54,875 nt of DNA from Micrococcaceae bacterium (GTDB lineage Bacteria; Actinomycetota; Actinomycetes; Actinomycetales; Micrococcaceae): NCBI GenBank assembly GCA_030452125.1, contig JAKDMV010000004.1:1-54875 (forward strand). Reading direction: 5' to 3'. Below the pieces are notes generated by a model that ran no database searches, was not told the origin of the DNA, and saw only the letters and a list, made by a program, of their open reading frames with translations. Position numbers and translations under genes: made by a program. Shown here in pieces: positions 34,360 through 42,621 of this stretch; within the stretch, counting starts at the first letter, position 1, and the number at the start of each line of letters is the position of its first letter.

Positions 34360-34391
34360 CGTCGTCCCGGCGGGAGCCCGGGGATACCTAC

Positions 34392-36980
34392 CTAGGCGGC
34401 CAGCGCCGGGCGGGTGGAGGAGGCCGCGACGCGCAGTGCGCCCTCCTCGACCCGGAGGGTGATCCTGCCACCGTCCCGGACCGCTTCGGCGACCAGCAGG
34501 TCGGCGATCGGGTCATCGACCTCGCGCTGGATCACCCGACGCAGCGGACGGGCCCCGTATTCGGGCTCGTAACCGTGCTCGGCAATCCACCCGATGGCCG
34601 CATCCTCCACGTCCAGGCCGATTCCCTGGGCTTCGAGCCGGGCTTCGGTGTCACGCAGTTGGATGGACACGATCTGGCGCAGCTGCTCCTGCTCGAGCTT
34701 GCGGAACAACACGATCTCGTCGATGCGGTTCAGGAATTCCGGACGCATGGTCTCGCGCAGCCGGCCCATGACCCGATCGCGGAGCGCCTTCTCGGAGCCG
34801 AAACCGCCGGCCCCCTCGCCGGACTGGGCGTTGAAGCCCAGGGCGCCGGTCTTGCTGGCCAGGAACTCGGAGCCCAGGTTGGAGGTCATGATGACCACCG
34901 TGTTGCGGAAGTCCACGGTCCGGCCCTGCCCGTCGGTGAGCCGGCCGTCGTCGAGCACCTGCAGCAACAGGTTGAACACGTCGGGGTGCGCCTTTTCGAT
35001 CTCGTCGAGCAGCAGCACCGAATACGGGTTGCGGCGCACCCGTTCGGTCAGCTGTCCAGCCTCGCCGTAGCCGACGTAGCCCGGAGGGGCCCCGACCAAC
35101 CGCGAGACGGTATGCCGTTCACCGAATTCGCTCATATCGAAGCGCAGCAGCGCCTCCTCGCGGCCGAACAGCGACTGGGCCAGCGACTTCGCCAACTCGG
35201 TCTTGCCGACCCCGGTGGGCCCCAGGAACATGAAGCTGCCCACGGGACGGGAGGCATCGCCCATGCCCGTGCGGTTGCGCCGTACGGATTTGGCGATGAC
35301 GCCCACCGCATCGTCCTGCCCGATGACGCGCTCATGCAGTTCCTCCTCCAGCTTCGCCAGCCGGGCCCGATCGCCCTCGGTCAACCGGGCTGCGGGGATG
35401 CCGGTGGCCCGGGCGATGATCTGGGCGATCTGCTCCTCGTCCACCACGCTGGTGCCGTCGGTGTCGTCGTCGGTGCCGTCGGATTGCGTCCCGGCAGTCA
35501 GCTCGTCGAGGTGCTCGGCCAGCGCGGCGATCTCATCGCGCAGCCATCCGGCGTCCTCGAAGCGTTCGGCCGCGATGGCGTCGTTCTTGCGTTCGCGCAG
35601 GGTCTCCAGCTCGCGGCGCAGCGCCTGGACGTCGACGGTCGGGCCGCGCCGCAGGCTCAGACGCGCCCCGGCCTGGTCGATCAGGTCGATCGCCTTATCG
35701 GGCAGGAAACGGTCGGTGAGATAGCGGGAGGAGAGGTCGACGGCGGCCCGCAGGGCACCTTCGGTATAGGTCACCTGGTGGTGTTCGGCGTAGCGGCCGG
35801 CCAGACCGGTGAGGATCTTCACGGAATCCTCCTGGGAGGGTTCGCCGACCGTGACGGGCTGGAAGCGGCGCTCCAATGCCGGGTCCTTCTCCACGCTGCG
35901 GTACTCGGCCAACGTGGTGGCGCCGATGAGCCGCAGTTCCCCGCGGGCCAGCCGCGGCTTGAGGATGTTCCCGGCGTCCATGCCGCCTTCCCCGGAGCCG
36001 CCGGCGCCGACCACGTTGTGCAGCTCGTCGATGAAGACGATGTACTCGCCGTCCCCGGCCGCGATTTCGTCCATGGTCTTGGTCAGGCGTTCCTCGAAGT
36101 CCCCGCGGTAGCGGGTGCCGGCGAGCATGCCCGGCAGGTCCAGGGAGATGACGCGTTTGCCCTGCAGCTGGGCGGGGATCGAATCGGCGGTGATGGCCTG
36201 GGCCAGGCCCTCGACGACGGCGGTCTTGCCGACGCCGGCTTCGCCGATGAGCACCGGGTTGTTCTTCATGCGACGGGCCAGGATCTCGATGGTCTGCTCG
36301 ATCTCCTCCTGCCGGCCGATCACGGGGTCCAGTTTCTCCTCGAGGGCCAGTGCGGTCAGATCCGTGCCGTAGGTGTCCAGCATCGGGGTCGGTGAATCGG
36401 TCGGGGCCCCGGTCTGCGCGGGGCCGTCCTGGGGGCCGGAGGCTTCCTGCTGGGCGGCGGCCCCGATGTTCTGCAACGTTTCGGGGGTCACCCCGGAGGC
36501 GGCGAGGACCTGCCCGGCGGGGGAGTCCTGGTTGACGACGAAGGCGACGAAGAGGTGCTCGGGGTCGATGTAGGTCGAGCCGAAGGCGCGGGCGACCTGG
36601 CGGGCGTCGAGCAGGGCCCGTTGGGTCGAAGCCGTCAGTGCCGGGGCCCCGCCGGTGGGGCGGTCGGAGGATTGCGGCAGACGCTGTTCCGCGTTGCGGG
36701 CGATGGCCTCCACGTCGATGCCGCCGGCCCGCAACTGGGCGGCCGGCCCGTCCTGGGCCACGAGGACCCGCAGCAGGTGCAGGGCGTCGACCTCGGCATG
36801 GCCGTGTTCGGCGGCGAAGGCCGCCGCCTGCCCGAGCAGTTCGTGCGTGCGCCGGCTGAGCAGCCGGGTGATGTCGATGGGGCGGCCTGCGGCTGCGGCT
36901 CGCTGGCCCTGCAGGTAGCGGGCCAGGAAGTCATCAAACGAGCCGCTTCCCGATCCGGTGGGTCCGAAGAACGCTGGCAT
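34392..36980 (-). CDS. clpC: ClpC-type AAA+ unfoldase (Clp protease ATP-binding subunit)
   Basis: This 862-residue Hsp100 protein unfolds substrates for ClpP. It has a Gly/Ser-rich N-terminal extension (1-20), a Clp N-domain (about 35-170), a first AAA domain with Walker A GEAGVGKT (246-253), a short middle region with a UVR-like helix (about 463-485) rather than the long ClpB coiled coil, and a second AAA domain with GPTGVGKT (587-594). LGF at 714-716 (GALGFNAQ) matches the ClpP-docking loop (VGFNVQ in B. subtilis ClpC), so it should partner ClpP. Two HAIR operators overlap its promoter. ATG 36980 has GGAGGG. It may be a second, stress-induced ClpC paralogue. Confidence 0.9.
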   Translation of the reverse strand: MPAFFGPTGSGSGSFDDFLARYLQGQRAAAAGRPIDITRLLSRRTHELLGQAAAFAAEHGHAEVDALHLLRVLVAQDGPAAQLRAGGIDVEAIARNAEQRLPQSSDRPTGGAPALTASTQRALLDARQVARAFGSTYIDPEHLFVAFVVNQDSPAGQVLAASGVTPETLQNIGAAAQQEASGPQDGPAQTGAPTDSPTPMLDTYGTDLTALALEEKLDPVIGRQEEIEQTIEILARRMKNNPVLIGEAGVGKTAVVEGLAQAITADSIPAQLQGKRVISLDLPGMLAGTRYRGDFEERLTKTMDEIAAGDGEYIVFIDELHNVVGAGGSGEGGMDAGNILKPRLARGELRLIGATTLAEYRSVEKDPALERRFQPVTVGEPSQEDSVKILTGLAGRYAEHHQVTYTEGALRAAVDLSSRYLTDRFLPDKAIDLIDQAGARLSLRRGPTVDVQALRRELETLRERKNDAIAAERFEDAGWLRDEIAALAEHLDELTAGTQSDGTDDDTDGTSVVDEEQIAQIIARATGIPAARLTEGDRARLAKLEEELHERVIGQDDAVGVIAKSVRRNRTGMGDASRPVGSFMFLGPTGVGKTELAKSLAQSLFGREEALLRFDMSEFGERHTVSRLVGAPPGYVGYGEAGQLTERVRRNPYSVLLLDEIEKAHPDVFNLLLQVLDDGRLTDGQGRTVDFRNTVVIMTSNLGSEFLASKTGALGFNAQSGEGAGGFGSEKALRDRVMGRLRETMRPEFLNRIDEIVLFRKLEQEQLRQIVSIQLRDTEARLEAQGIGLDVEDAAIGWIAEHGYEPEYGARPLRRVIQREVDDPIADLLVAEAVRDGGRITLRVEEGALRVAASSTRPALAA

Positions 36981-36995
36981 TTTCCCTCCAAGGAA

Positions 36996-37043
36996 CTTGA
37001 GTGTCTTACGCTCAAGTATAGACCTGAGTGTATGTCACTCAAG
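36996..37043 (-). promoter_or_regulatory. Tandem HAIR (HspR) operators overlapping the clpC promoter
   Basis: Site 1 (36996-37016) is CTTGAGT-N7-GCTCAAG and site 2 (37023-37043) is CCTGAGT-N7-ACTCAAG; each has one mismatch to CTTGAGT-N7-ACTCAAG. On the minus strand the -35 TTGAGT (37042-37037) and -10 TATACT (37020-37015) are 16 nt apart, so site 2 covers the -35 and site 1 overlaps the -10/start region. This is the arrangement of HspR-repressed heat-shock genes in actinobacteria. Confidence 0.85.
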
Positions 37044-37111
37044 TTAACGTGATGCGGTCGTCATTATTCCCCGCACGGTTTCCACCCGGCGGGCGAGGCC
37101 TGTGACCGGTA

Positions 37112-37117
37112 GGATTT
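37112..37117 (+). promoter_or_regulatory. -10 box (TAGGAT) of the DUF202 operon
   Basis: TAGGAT lies 49 nt before GTG 37166 and would give a leader containing GGGAGGA (37154-37160). Confidence 0.4.
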
Positions 37118-37165
37118 CCAGCGAGAGCAGCCGGTGGCGGCTGGGGCAACAGCGGGAGGACGACG

Positions 37166-37546
37166 GTGGCCGACGAAGGCGAACGCGGATGGCTGGCACG
37201 CAAGGCGCTACCCAGCGGCAACGAACCCGACCCGCGGTTCACCCTGGCCAACGAACGCACGTTCCTGGCTTGGATCCGCACTTCGCTGGCCTTCCTGGCC
37301 GGTGGAATCGCCTTGGAGGCCTTCGCCTTCGACGCCTTTCCCACCGACCTGCGCAAGGCCATCTCGATCCTGGTCATCTGCCTGGGCCTGCTGATCAGTG
37401 CCGGGGCGGTGTTCCGCTGGCTGCGGATCGAGTCGAGCATGCGCAACCACCGTCCGTTGCCGTTCCCGGCGATCGTGCCGCTGCTGGGCATCGGCGGGGC
37501 ACTGGCCGCGGCGGTCATCGTCGTCGTCCTCGTCGTCTCCGGATAG
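37166..37546 (+). CDS. DUF202 (YidH-type) membrane protein
   Basis: This 126-residue inner-membrane protein has the DUF202 opening RFTLANERTFLAWIRTSLAFLAGGIALEAFA and three helices, the last being IVPLLGIGGALAAAVIVVVLVV. The function of the family is unknown. GTG 37166 is supported by GGGAGGA at 37154-37160. A second DUF202 gene starts 8 nt after the stop, so the two probably form a heteromeric pair, an arrangement common in actinobacteria. Confidence 0.88.
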   Translation: MADEGERGWLARKALPSGNEPDPRFTLANERTFLAWIRTSLAFLAGGIALEAFAFDAFPTDLRKAISILVICLGLLISAGAVFRWLRIESSMRNHRPLPFPAIVPLLGIGGALAAAVIVVVLVVSG

Positions 37547-37554
37547 GTCCCTCG

Positions 37555-37887
37555 ATGACCATCCCCATCACGCGCGGCCACCAGGACCCGGGACTGCAAC
37601 CCGAACGCACCGTCATGTCCTGGGGCCGGACCACGTTGTCGCTGTTCGTGGTCAGCGCCGTGTTCATGCGCTGGATGCACCATTACGGCCCCTCGATCCT
37701 GATCCTGGTGGCCGTGGGGGGCCTGGGGGCGCTGTCCATCTACGTGACGCAGCGCCGCCGTTACTCCGCCCGCACCCGTGGCATCGCCGAGGGGCGCCTG
37801 GAGGCCGATGTGGCCGCCATCTTCTGGACCGCCGGCGCCGTCATGATCCTGGGCGTGCTGGCCCTGATCGTGGTCATCACGACCTGA
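37555..37887 (+). CDS. DUF202 membrane protein, second copy
   Basis: This 110-residue three-helix protein has the shorter DUF202 pattern DPGLQPERTVMSWGRTTLSLFVVSAVFMRW and a C-terminal helix IFWTAGAVMILGVLALIVVITT. It follows the YidH-type gene in an operon. Its last 11 bp overlap the convergent aldehyde dehydrogenase gene. Confidence 0.88.
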   Translation: MTIPITRGHQDPGLQPERTVMSWGRTTLSLFVVSAVFMRWMHHYGPSILILVAVGGLGALSIYVTQRRRYSARTRGIAEGRLEADVAAIFWTAGAVMILGVLALIVVITT

Positions 37888-39355
37888 CGGTCACCCAGAT
37901 CGTCTTGAGCTGGGTGTACTGTTCCAAGGCTTCCAACCCGTTGTCGCGCCCCCCGAAGCCCGAGGCCCGGTAGCCACCGAACGGGGTGGTGATGTTGCCT
38001 TCGCTGTAGCCGTTGACGGCCACGGTGCCGGCCCGCACCCCACGGGCCAGCCGGATGGCCCGATCGATGTCGTGGGACCAGATGGTCGCGGCCAACCCGT
38101 AGGTGGTGTCGTTGGCCAGGGCCAACGCCTCGGCCTCGTCCTGGAACCCGATCACCGCGACGACGGGGCCGAAGACCTCCTCACGGGCGATCGCCATCCC
38201 GGCGGTGACCTCGTCGATGACGGTCGGGCCGAGATACCAGCCGCCGCTGTCTTCGAACAGGGCCCGTCCTCCGGCGGCGATCCGGGCCCCGGCCGTGCGG
38301 GCATCTTCGATGAAACGCAGGGCCCTGGCCAGCGCGTCGGCCTCGATCAGCGGACCGAGGATCGTCTCGGGTTCGGCGGGGTCCCCGACGATCCGCTGGC
38401 CGGCCTGGCGCACCAGCTCGGCCACGAAGTCGGCCCTGAGCGATTCATGCACCAGGATCCGTGAACCCGCCGAACAGTTCTGCCCAGAAGCCCAGAACGC
38501 GGCCTCGGCCAGATCGGCGGCCACCTGGGGCAGGCGGTCGGCGTTATCCGCCAGCACGATCTGCGGCGACTTGCCCCCGCATTCCAAGGTGATGTTCTTC
38601 AGGTTGCTCTCGGCGGCGTAACGCAGGAATTCCCGGCCGGTCCAGGTGGAACCGGTGAAGGAGATCATATCGACGTCCATATGCAGGCCCAGGGCCTTCC
38701 CGGCAACGGGCCCGAGCCCGGGAACCACGTTGAACACCCCGTCGGGTACGCCTGCCTCGGTGGCCAGTTCTGCGATCCGCAAGGTGGACAGGGAAGCCAA
38801 CTCGGGGGGTTTGACCACCAACGAATTCCCGGCGGCCAGGGCCGGGGCCATCTTCCAGGCGAGCATGGCGGCCGGGAAGTTCCAGGGCAGGACCGCCCCG
38901 ACCACACCGATCGGCTCGCGGACGATGAGTCCCAGCGCCCCGGGCCCGGTGGGGGCGACCTTGCCGAAGACCTTGTCGATGGCTTCGGCATACCAGCGGA
39001 TGGTGCCGATCGTGTCGGGGAGGTCGAACTCGTGGCAGTCGGCCAGCGGACGGCCCGCATCCACCGATTCCAGCCCGGCCAGCTCGGCGGTGGCCGCCTC
39101 GATGAGATCGGCCAGGCGCAGCAGCACCTGCTGGCGTTCGATGGGGTCGGCATCGGACCAGACGCCGGAATCGAAGGCGGTGCGGGCGCTGGCCACGGCG
39201 GCATCGACGTCCGCGGGCCCGCAGGCGGCCACCCGGGCAATCGGCTGACCGGTGGCGGGGGAGAGCGCCGTGAACGTGGCCCCGCCGGCGGCGGGACGGA
39301 ACCGGCCGTCGATATAGGCCTCCGTGCGCAGGGAACCGGTGGAGGGATCGGTCAT
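37877..39355 (-). CDS. NAD-dependent aldehyde dehydrogenase (PuuC-like)
   Basis: This 492-residue protein oxidises aldehydes to acids. The catalytic Glu lies in TLECGGKSPQIVLA and the Cys in ASGQNCSAGSRILVH; VLPWNFPAAMLAWKMAPALAAGNS is the cofactor region. The C-terminal stretch (TPFGGYRASGFGGRDNGLEA, then LEQYTQLKTIWV) is characteristic of gamma-glutamyl-gamma-aminobutyraldehyde dehydrogenases of putrescine breakdown. ATG 39355 has GGAGG at 6 nt. Its natural partner could be the amine oxidase at 29714-31060. Confidence 0.92.
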   Translation of the reverse strand: MTDPSTGSLRTEAYIDGRFRPAAGGATFTALSPATGQPIARVAACGPADVDAAVASARTAFDSGVWSDADPIERQQVLLRLADLIEAATAELAGLESVDAGRPLADCHEFDLPDTIGTIRWYAEAIDKVFGKVAPTGPGALGLIVREPIGVVGAVLPWNFPAAMLAWKMAPALAAGNSLVVKPPELASLSTLRIAELATEAGVPDGVFNVVPGLGPVAGKALGLHMDVDMISFTGSTWTGREFLRYAAESNLKNITLECGGKSPQIVLADNADRLPQVAADLAEAAFWASGQNCSAGSRILVHESLRADFVAELVRQAGQRIVGDPAEPETILGPLIEADALARALRFIEDARTAGARIAAGGRALFEDSGGWYLGPTVIDEVTAGMAIAREEVFGPVVAVIGFQDEAEALALANDTTYGLAATIWSHDIDRAIRLARGVRAGTVAVNGYSEGNITTPFGGYRASGFGGRDNGLEALEQYTQLKTIWVTVRS

Positions 39356-39421
39356 TGCTGCCTCCATCCGGGGGGTCGACGTGGTTTGATCGTAGTCCTG
39401 CCCACCCGGTCCCGGCCATGG

Positions 39422-40240
39422 TTATTCCCGAACGACGGCAGTGCCCCGGGTGAGCGTTCCATCGGTCCGCACGTGGGCGTAGACGCCCATGATGGTGTGC
39501 CCGAAGGCGTCGTGGAGCAATTGCAGGACCGGCAGATCACGTTTCGAGCTCACCGGATCCACTTCGGTGGCCGGGCACCTGCCGATCTCCTGGAAGACCT
39601 CCAGCCGGGCACCTCCGGCCAGCATCGAACGGCCCGGCAGGTGCCGTTCGGCCCAGGGCGGCAATCCGTCGAGGTAGATGTTGGCGCGGAAACGCAGCGG
39701 GTCCACCGGGACGCCGGTGATCCGGGCCAGTTCACGGACGGAGGCCAGGTTGATGATGGACACGGCTTGGGCTTCCTCATCGCCCTTGGAGAGCAGATCA
39801 GGGAAACGCCGGCCGGATTCGTGGGCGATGACCGGCGCGGCGTCCCCGGCCAGACCCAGCAGTTCGGCCACCATCGACGCCAACCGGTCGCGGCCGGTGG
39901 AGGTGGACAGATCGGCGTGTACCGCCTCTGCGTCATCACCCTGCGGGCGGGTGAGAGAGATCGTCCGTGAGGAGGAGTCGTAGTGGCTGCGCAATCCGGC
40001 CAGCGCGAAGTCACGGGCCAGGACGTGGAAGTTTTGTTTGCCCAGGTTCTGCGCCGTGTCCGGGACGTACTTCCCCCCGGCCCGGGCGAGTGCGTAGATC
40101 CGGTCGTCGGGGAAGCCGTGCCCGGCGTGGAGCCCGACCTCGGAGAGCGGCTGCGGGGACAGGCCCTTGACTGGATAGTGGTAGAGAGCGGCGATGGAGG
40201 CATCGGTACTGCCCGGCGGGGATTTTGGACTCTGCTGCAC
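39422..40240 (-). CDS. MOSC-domain protein
   Basis: This 272-residue protein has an N-terminal MOSC_N-type beta barrel (ALYHYPVKGLSPQPLSEVGLHAGHGFPDDRIYALA) and a MOSC domain with FRANIYLDGLPPWAERHL and EIGRCPATEVDPVSSKRD. The Cys of RCPATEVDP is the usual molybdenum ligand of mARC/YiiM-like enzymes, so a molybdopterin N-reductase or sulfur-carrier role is plausible. GTG 40240 follows TAGACT by 6 nt without a clear ribosome site, a leaderless arrangement shared with the divergent ydcF-like gene. Confidence 0.88.
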   Translation of the reverse strand: MQQSPKSPPGSTDASIAALYHYPVKGLSPQPLSEVGLHAGHGFPDDRIYALARAGGKYVPDTAQNLGKQNFHVLARDFALAGLRSHYDSSSRTISLTRPQGDDAEAVHADLSTSTGRDRLASMVAELLGLAGDAAPVIAHESGRRFPDLLSKGDEEAQAVSIINLASVRELARITGVPVDPLRFRANIYLDGLPPWAERHLPGRSMLAGGARLEVFQEIGRCPATEVDPVSSKRDLPVLQLLHDAFGHTIMGVYAHVRTDGTLTRGTAVVRE

Positions 40241-40246
40241 GGCTCC

Positions 40247-40273
40247 AGTCTAGTCAGGCTGCCTTGCTAGTCT
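40247..40273. promoter_or_regulatory. Back-to-back leaderless promoters of the MOSC and YdcF genes
   Basis: The 39-bp gap holds two -10 boxes facing away from each other: TAGACT (40252-40247, minus) and TAGTCT (40268-40273, plus). Each ends exactly 6 nt before a GTG start. The flanks are nearly symmetric (CCAGTCTAG and CTAGTCTGG). The -35 region of each promoter would overlap the -10 of the other, so the two may compete. Confidence 0.6.
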
Positions 40274-40279
40274 GGCCGG

Positions 40280-41284
40280 GTGAGTTTCCTGATCATTGCC
40301 GCCCTGTTGGGCCTGCTCTACGTCTGGCTGCGCCGCAAGGACCGGCGCATGCTGCGCAACGGCGTCGTCCTGGTCGCAGCCATCTGGTTCGCACTCACCG
40401 GGGCCACGGCCCTGTTGAGCAGCTGGTCCCCGGTCTTCGACTACATCACCCTGGGCATCCTCGCCCTGGTGCCGTTGGCGGTGATCGTCCTGGCCGGATT
40501 CCTCATCGCCAACGGGCTGACCATGATGCGCAGCGAGGGCCGCCGGCTGGGGAACCTGCTGACCCTGGTGCTGGGCATCGCGATGCTCGTGCTGCCGGTC
40601 CTCGCCCTGCTGCTGGTGCTCACGCTCCAGCCCCTGCTGGTGGGACTGGCGTTCCTGCTCTTCTTCCTCTGCGGCTATCTCGGGGTCGTCTTCGTCATCT
40701 TCCTCGCCTACGCCGTGGCCTACGGCCGCATGGAGCACGACATCCACCCCGAAGCCATCACGATCCTGGGCTCGCGGTTGATCGGCGGAAAGGTCCCCCC
40801 GCTGTTGGCCAGCCGGCTGGACAAGGCGGTTGAACTCCATCGGCAGGCACCGGATCCGAAACCGGTGCTGATCCCCTCGGGAGGCCAGGGCCACGACGAG
40901 TCGCGGACCGAAGGGGAGGGGATGGCCGAATACCTGTACGAGGCAGGAATTCCCGCGGCCGACGTCGTCCCGGAGAACCAGGCGAAGACGACCCGGGAGA
41001 ATCTGCGCTTCTCCCGCGAGGTCCAGAACGCCGCGGGGCGTCCCGGACCGTTGCTGGTGGTGACCAATAATTATCATGTGCTGCGGGCAGCCTTGTTGGC
41101 CCGCAAATACGACGTCGATGCCCAGGTGGTCGGGTCCCCGACCGCCCGCTACTACGTCCCCAGCGCCTTCCTGCGGGAGTTCGTGGCGATCATCAACGAG
41201 CATCGGGTCCTCAATGCCGTGTTGTGCCTGCCGTTCTTCGCGATTTCCGGGTTCATCGTCCTGGGCGTGCTGGCGGGGCAGTAG
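40280..41284 (+). CDS. YdcF-like (DUF218) membrane protein
   Basis: This 334-residue protein has about five N-terminal helices, then a cytoplasmic or extracellular DUF218 domain (about 150-315) with ITILGSRLIGGKVPPLLASRLDKA, PVLIPSGGQGHDESRTEGEGMAEYL, ENQAKTTRENLRFS and VTNNYHVLRAALLAR, and a final helix. DUF218 (SanA/YdcF/ElyC) members act in envelope maintenance, but the biochemistry is unsettled. GTG 40280 follows TAGTCT by 6 nt. Confidence 0.88.
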   Translation: MSFLIIAALLGLLYVWLRRKDRRMLRNGVVLVAAIWFALTGATALLSSWSPVFDYITLGILALVPLAVIVLAGFLIANGLTMMRSEGRRLGNLLTLVLGIAMLVLPVLALLLVLTLQPLLVGLAFLLFFLCGYLGVVFVIFLAYAVAYGRMEHDIHPEAITILGSRLIGGKVPPLLASRLDKAVELHRQAPDPKPVLIPSGGQGHDESRTEGEGMAEYLYEAGIPAADVVPENQAKTTRENLRFSREVQNAAGRPGPLLVVTNNYHVLRAALLARKYDVDAQVVGSPTARYYVPSAFLREFVAIINEHRVLNAVLCLPFFAISGFIVLGVLAGQ

Positions 41285-41309
41285 CCACGAGGCCAGAGCG
41301 GACCCCAAC

Positions 41310-41315
41310 TACACT
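41310..41315 (+). promoter_or_regulatory. -10 box (TACACT) of the GH3 lipoprotein gene
   Basis: TACACT lies 40 nt before ATG 41356 and would give a leader with GAAAGG. Confidence 0.4.
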
Positions 41316-41355
41316 GGAGCCTCAGGTCTGCCTGCGAACCCGCCGAAAGGGCATG

Positions 41356-42621
41356 ATGAAAAGACATTTGAGGAACGTGGCCACGGCCGCGTTGATCTGC
41401 GCCGCCCTGCCGTTGGCCGCCTGCACGACGCCGGGGGCCGGGACCGCTTCCAGCGGATCCGCCGGTGCTGCTTCGTCCGGTGCCAGTTCGTCCGGGACCG
41501 GGTCCCCGACAGCGACGCAAACCCCGGGCCATGCGGGTTCCACCCCGGCCTCGGCGGATGCGGCCTCGCCCGGGACTCCCGCGGCGGAAACCGCCGCGCA
41601 GGAGCGCCTCGACACCCTGAGTCTGGAACAACGCGTGGGGCAGGTCCTCATGATGGGGGTCCCCGCCACGGGAGCCACCGCCTCGGACCTGGGGATCCTG
41701 CAGAAGAACCATGTGGGCAACGTCTTCCTCAAGGGCCGCAGCACCGTGGGGCTGAAGGGCACCGCCGCGGCGGTGAAGAAGATCAAGGCGACCGTCTCGA
41801 AGAAGACCACCGGTGGGGTCGGGCAGTTCATCTCCACCGACCAGGAGGGCGGCAAGGTCCAGGTCCTGAAGGGCCCCGGCTATTCCACCATCCCCGCCGG
41901 ACTGACCCAGGGTTCCTGGGATCCGAAGACACTGGAACGCCGGGCCACCGGCTGGGGGAAGGAACTGGCGCAATCGGGCATCAACATCAACCTGGCCCCG
42001 GTCGCCGATACCGTTCCTGCCTCCATCGGTGCCGCCAACGCCCCGATCGGCGCGTTCGGGCGGGAATACGGAAAGACCCCGGGCAGCGCCCAGGCCGGGT
42101 CCTCGGCCTTTGCCGCGGGAATGGAATCCGCGGGAGTCGCCCCGGTCATGAAGCACTATCCCGGGCTGGGGCGGGTCAGCCGGAACACCGACGTCTCCCA
42201 CGGGGTCACCGACACCGTCACGACCCGCGAGGACGCGACGCTCGAGCCGTTCCAGGCAGGGATCGACGACGGGGCGGACTTCATCATGCTCTCCAGCGCC
42301 TACTACTCCCGGATCGACGCGAAGAACCCGGCGGCCTTCTCCGATACCGTCATCAACAAGATGCTGCGCGACGACCAGGGCTTCGACGGGATCGTCATCT
42401 CCGACGACATGTGCGATGCCACCCAGTTCCGTGATTGGAAATACGCGACCCGGGCGAAGAAGTTCTTCGACGCCGGAGGCACCATGATGCTCTGCGTTAA
42501 TCAGGCCGCCATCGGACCCATCACCGCTGGGCTCGTCGCCGAGGCGAAGGCGGACCCCGACTTCAAGGCCAGGATCGACGAGGCCGCCTTGCGCGTGCTG
42601 AAGGTCAAGGACGGGCTGTAG
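41356..42621 (+). CDS. Glycoside hydrolase family 3 lipoprotein (NagZ-like)
   Basis: This 421-residue exported protein has a signal peptide with lipobox LAAC (residues about 19-22), a Ser/Gly/Ala/Thr-rich linker of about 60 residues, and a GH3 N-terminal domain. The segments are FISTDQEGGKVQVL, INLAPVADTVP, VAPVMKHYPGLGRVSRNTD, and the nucleophile loop GIVISDDMCDA. NagZ enzymes have KHFPGHG with a DSH loop; here it reads KHYPGLG...TDVSHGV, so the first His is replaced by Leu. It probably trims cell-wall beta-N-acetylglucosamine. ATG 41356 best fits the ribosome site; 41353 is also possible. It overlaps the convergent oxidase gene by 17 bp. Confidence 0.85.
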   Translation: MKRHLRNVATAALICAALPLAACTTPGAGTASSGSAGAASSGASSSGTGSPTATQTPGHAGSTPASADAASPGTPAAETAAQERLDTLSLEQRVGQVLMMGVPATGATASDLGILQKNHVGNVFLKGRSTVGLKGTAAAVKKIKATVSKKTTGGVGQFISTDQEGGKVQVLKGPGYSTIPAGLTQGSWDPKTLERRATGWGKELAQSGININLAPVADTVPASIGAANAPIGAFGREYGKTPGSAQAGSSAFAAGMESAGVAPVMKHYPGLGRVSRNTDVSHGVTDTVTTREDATLEPFQAGIDDGADFIMLSSAYYSRIDAKNPAAFSDTVINKMLRDDQGFDGIVISDDMCDATQFRDWKYATRAKKFFDAGGTMMLCVNQAAIGPITAGLVAEAKADPDFKARIDEAALRVLKVKDGL

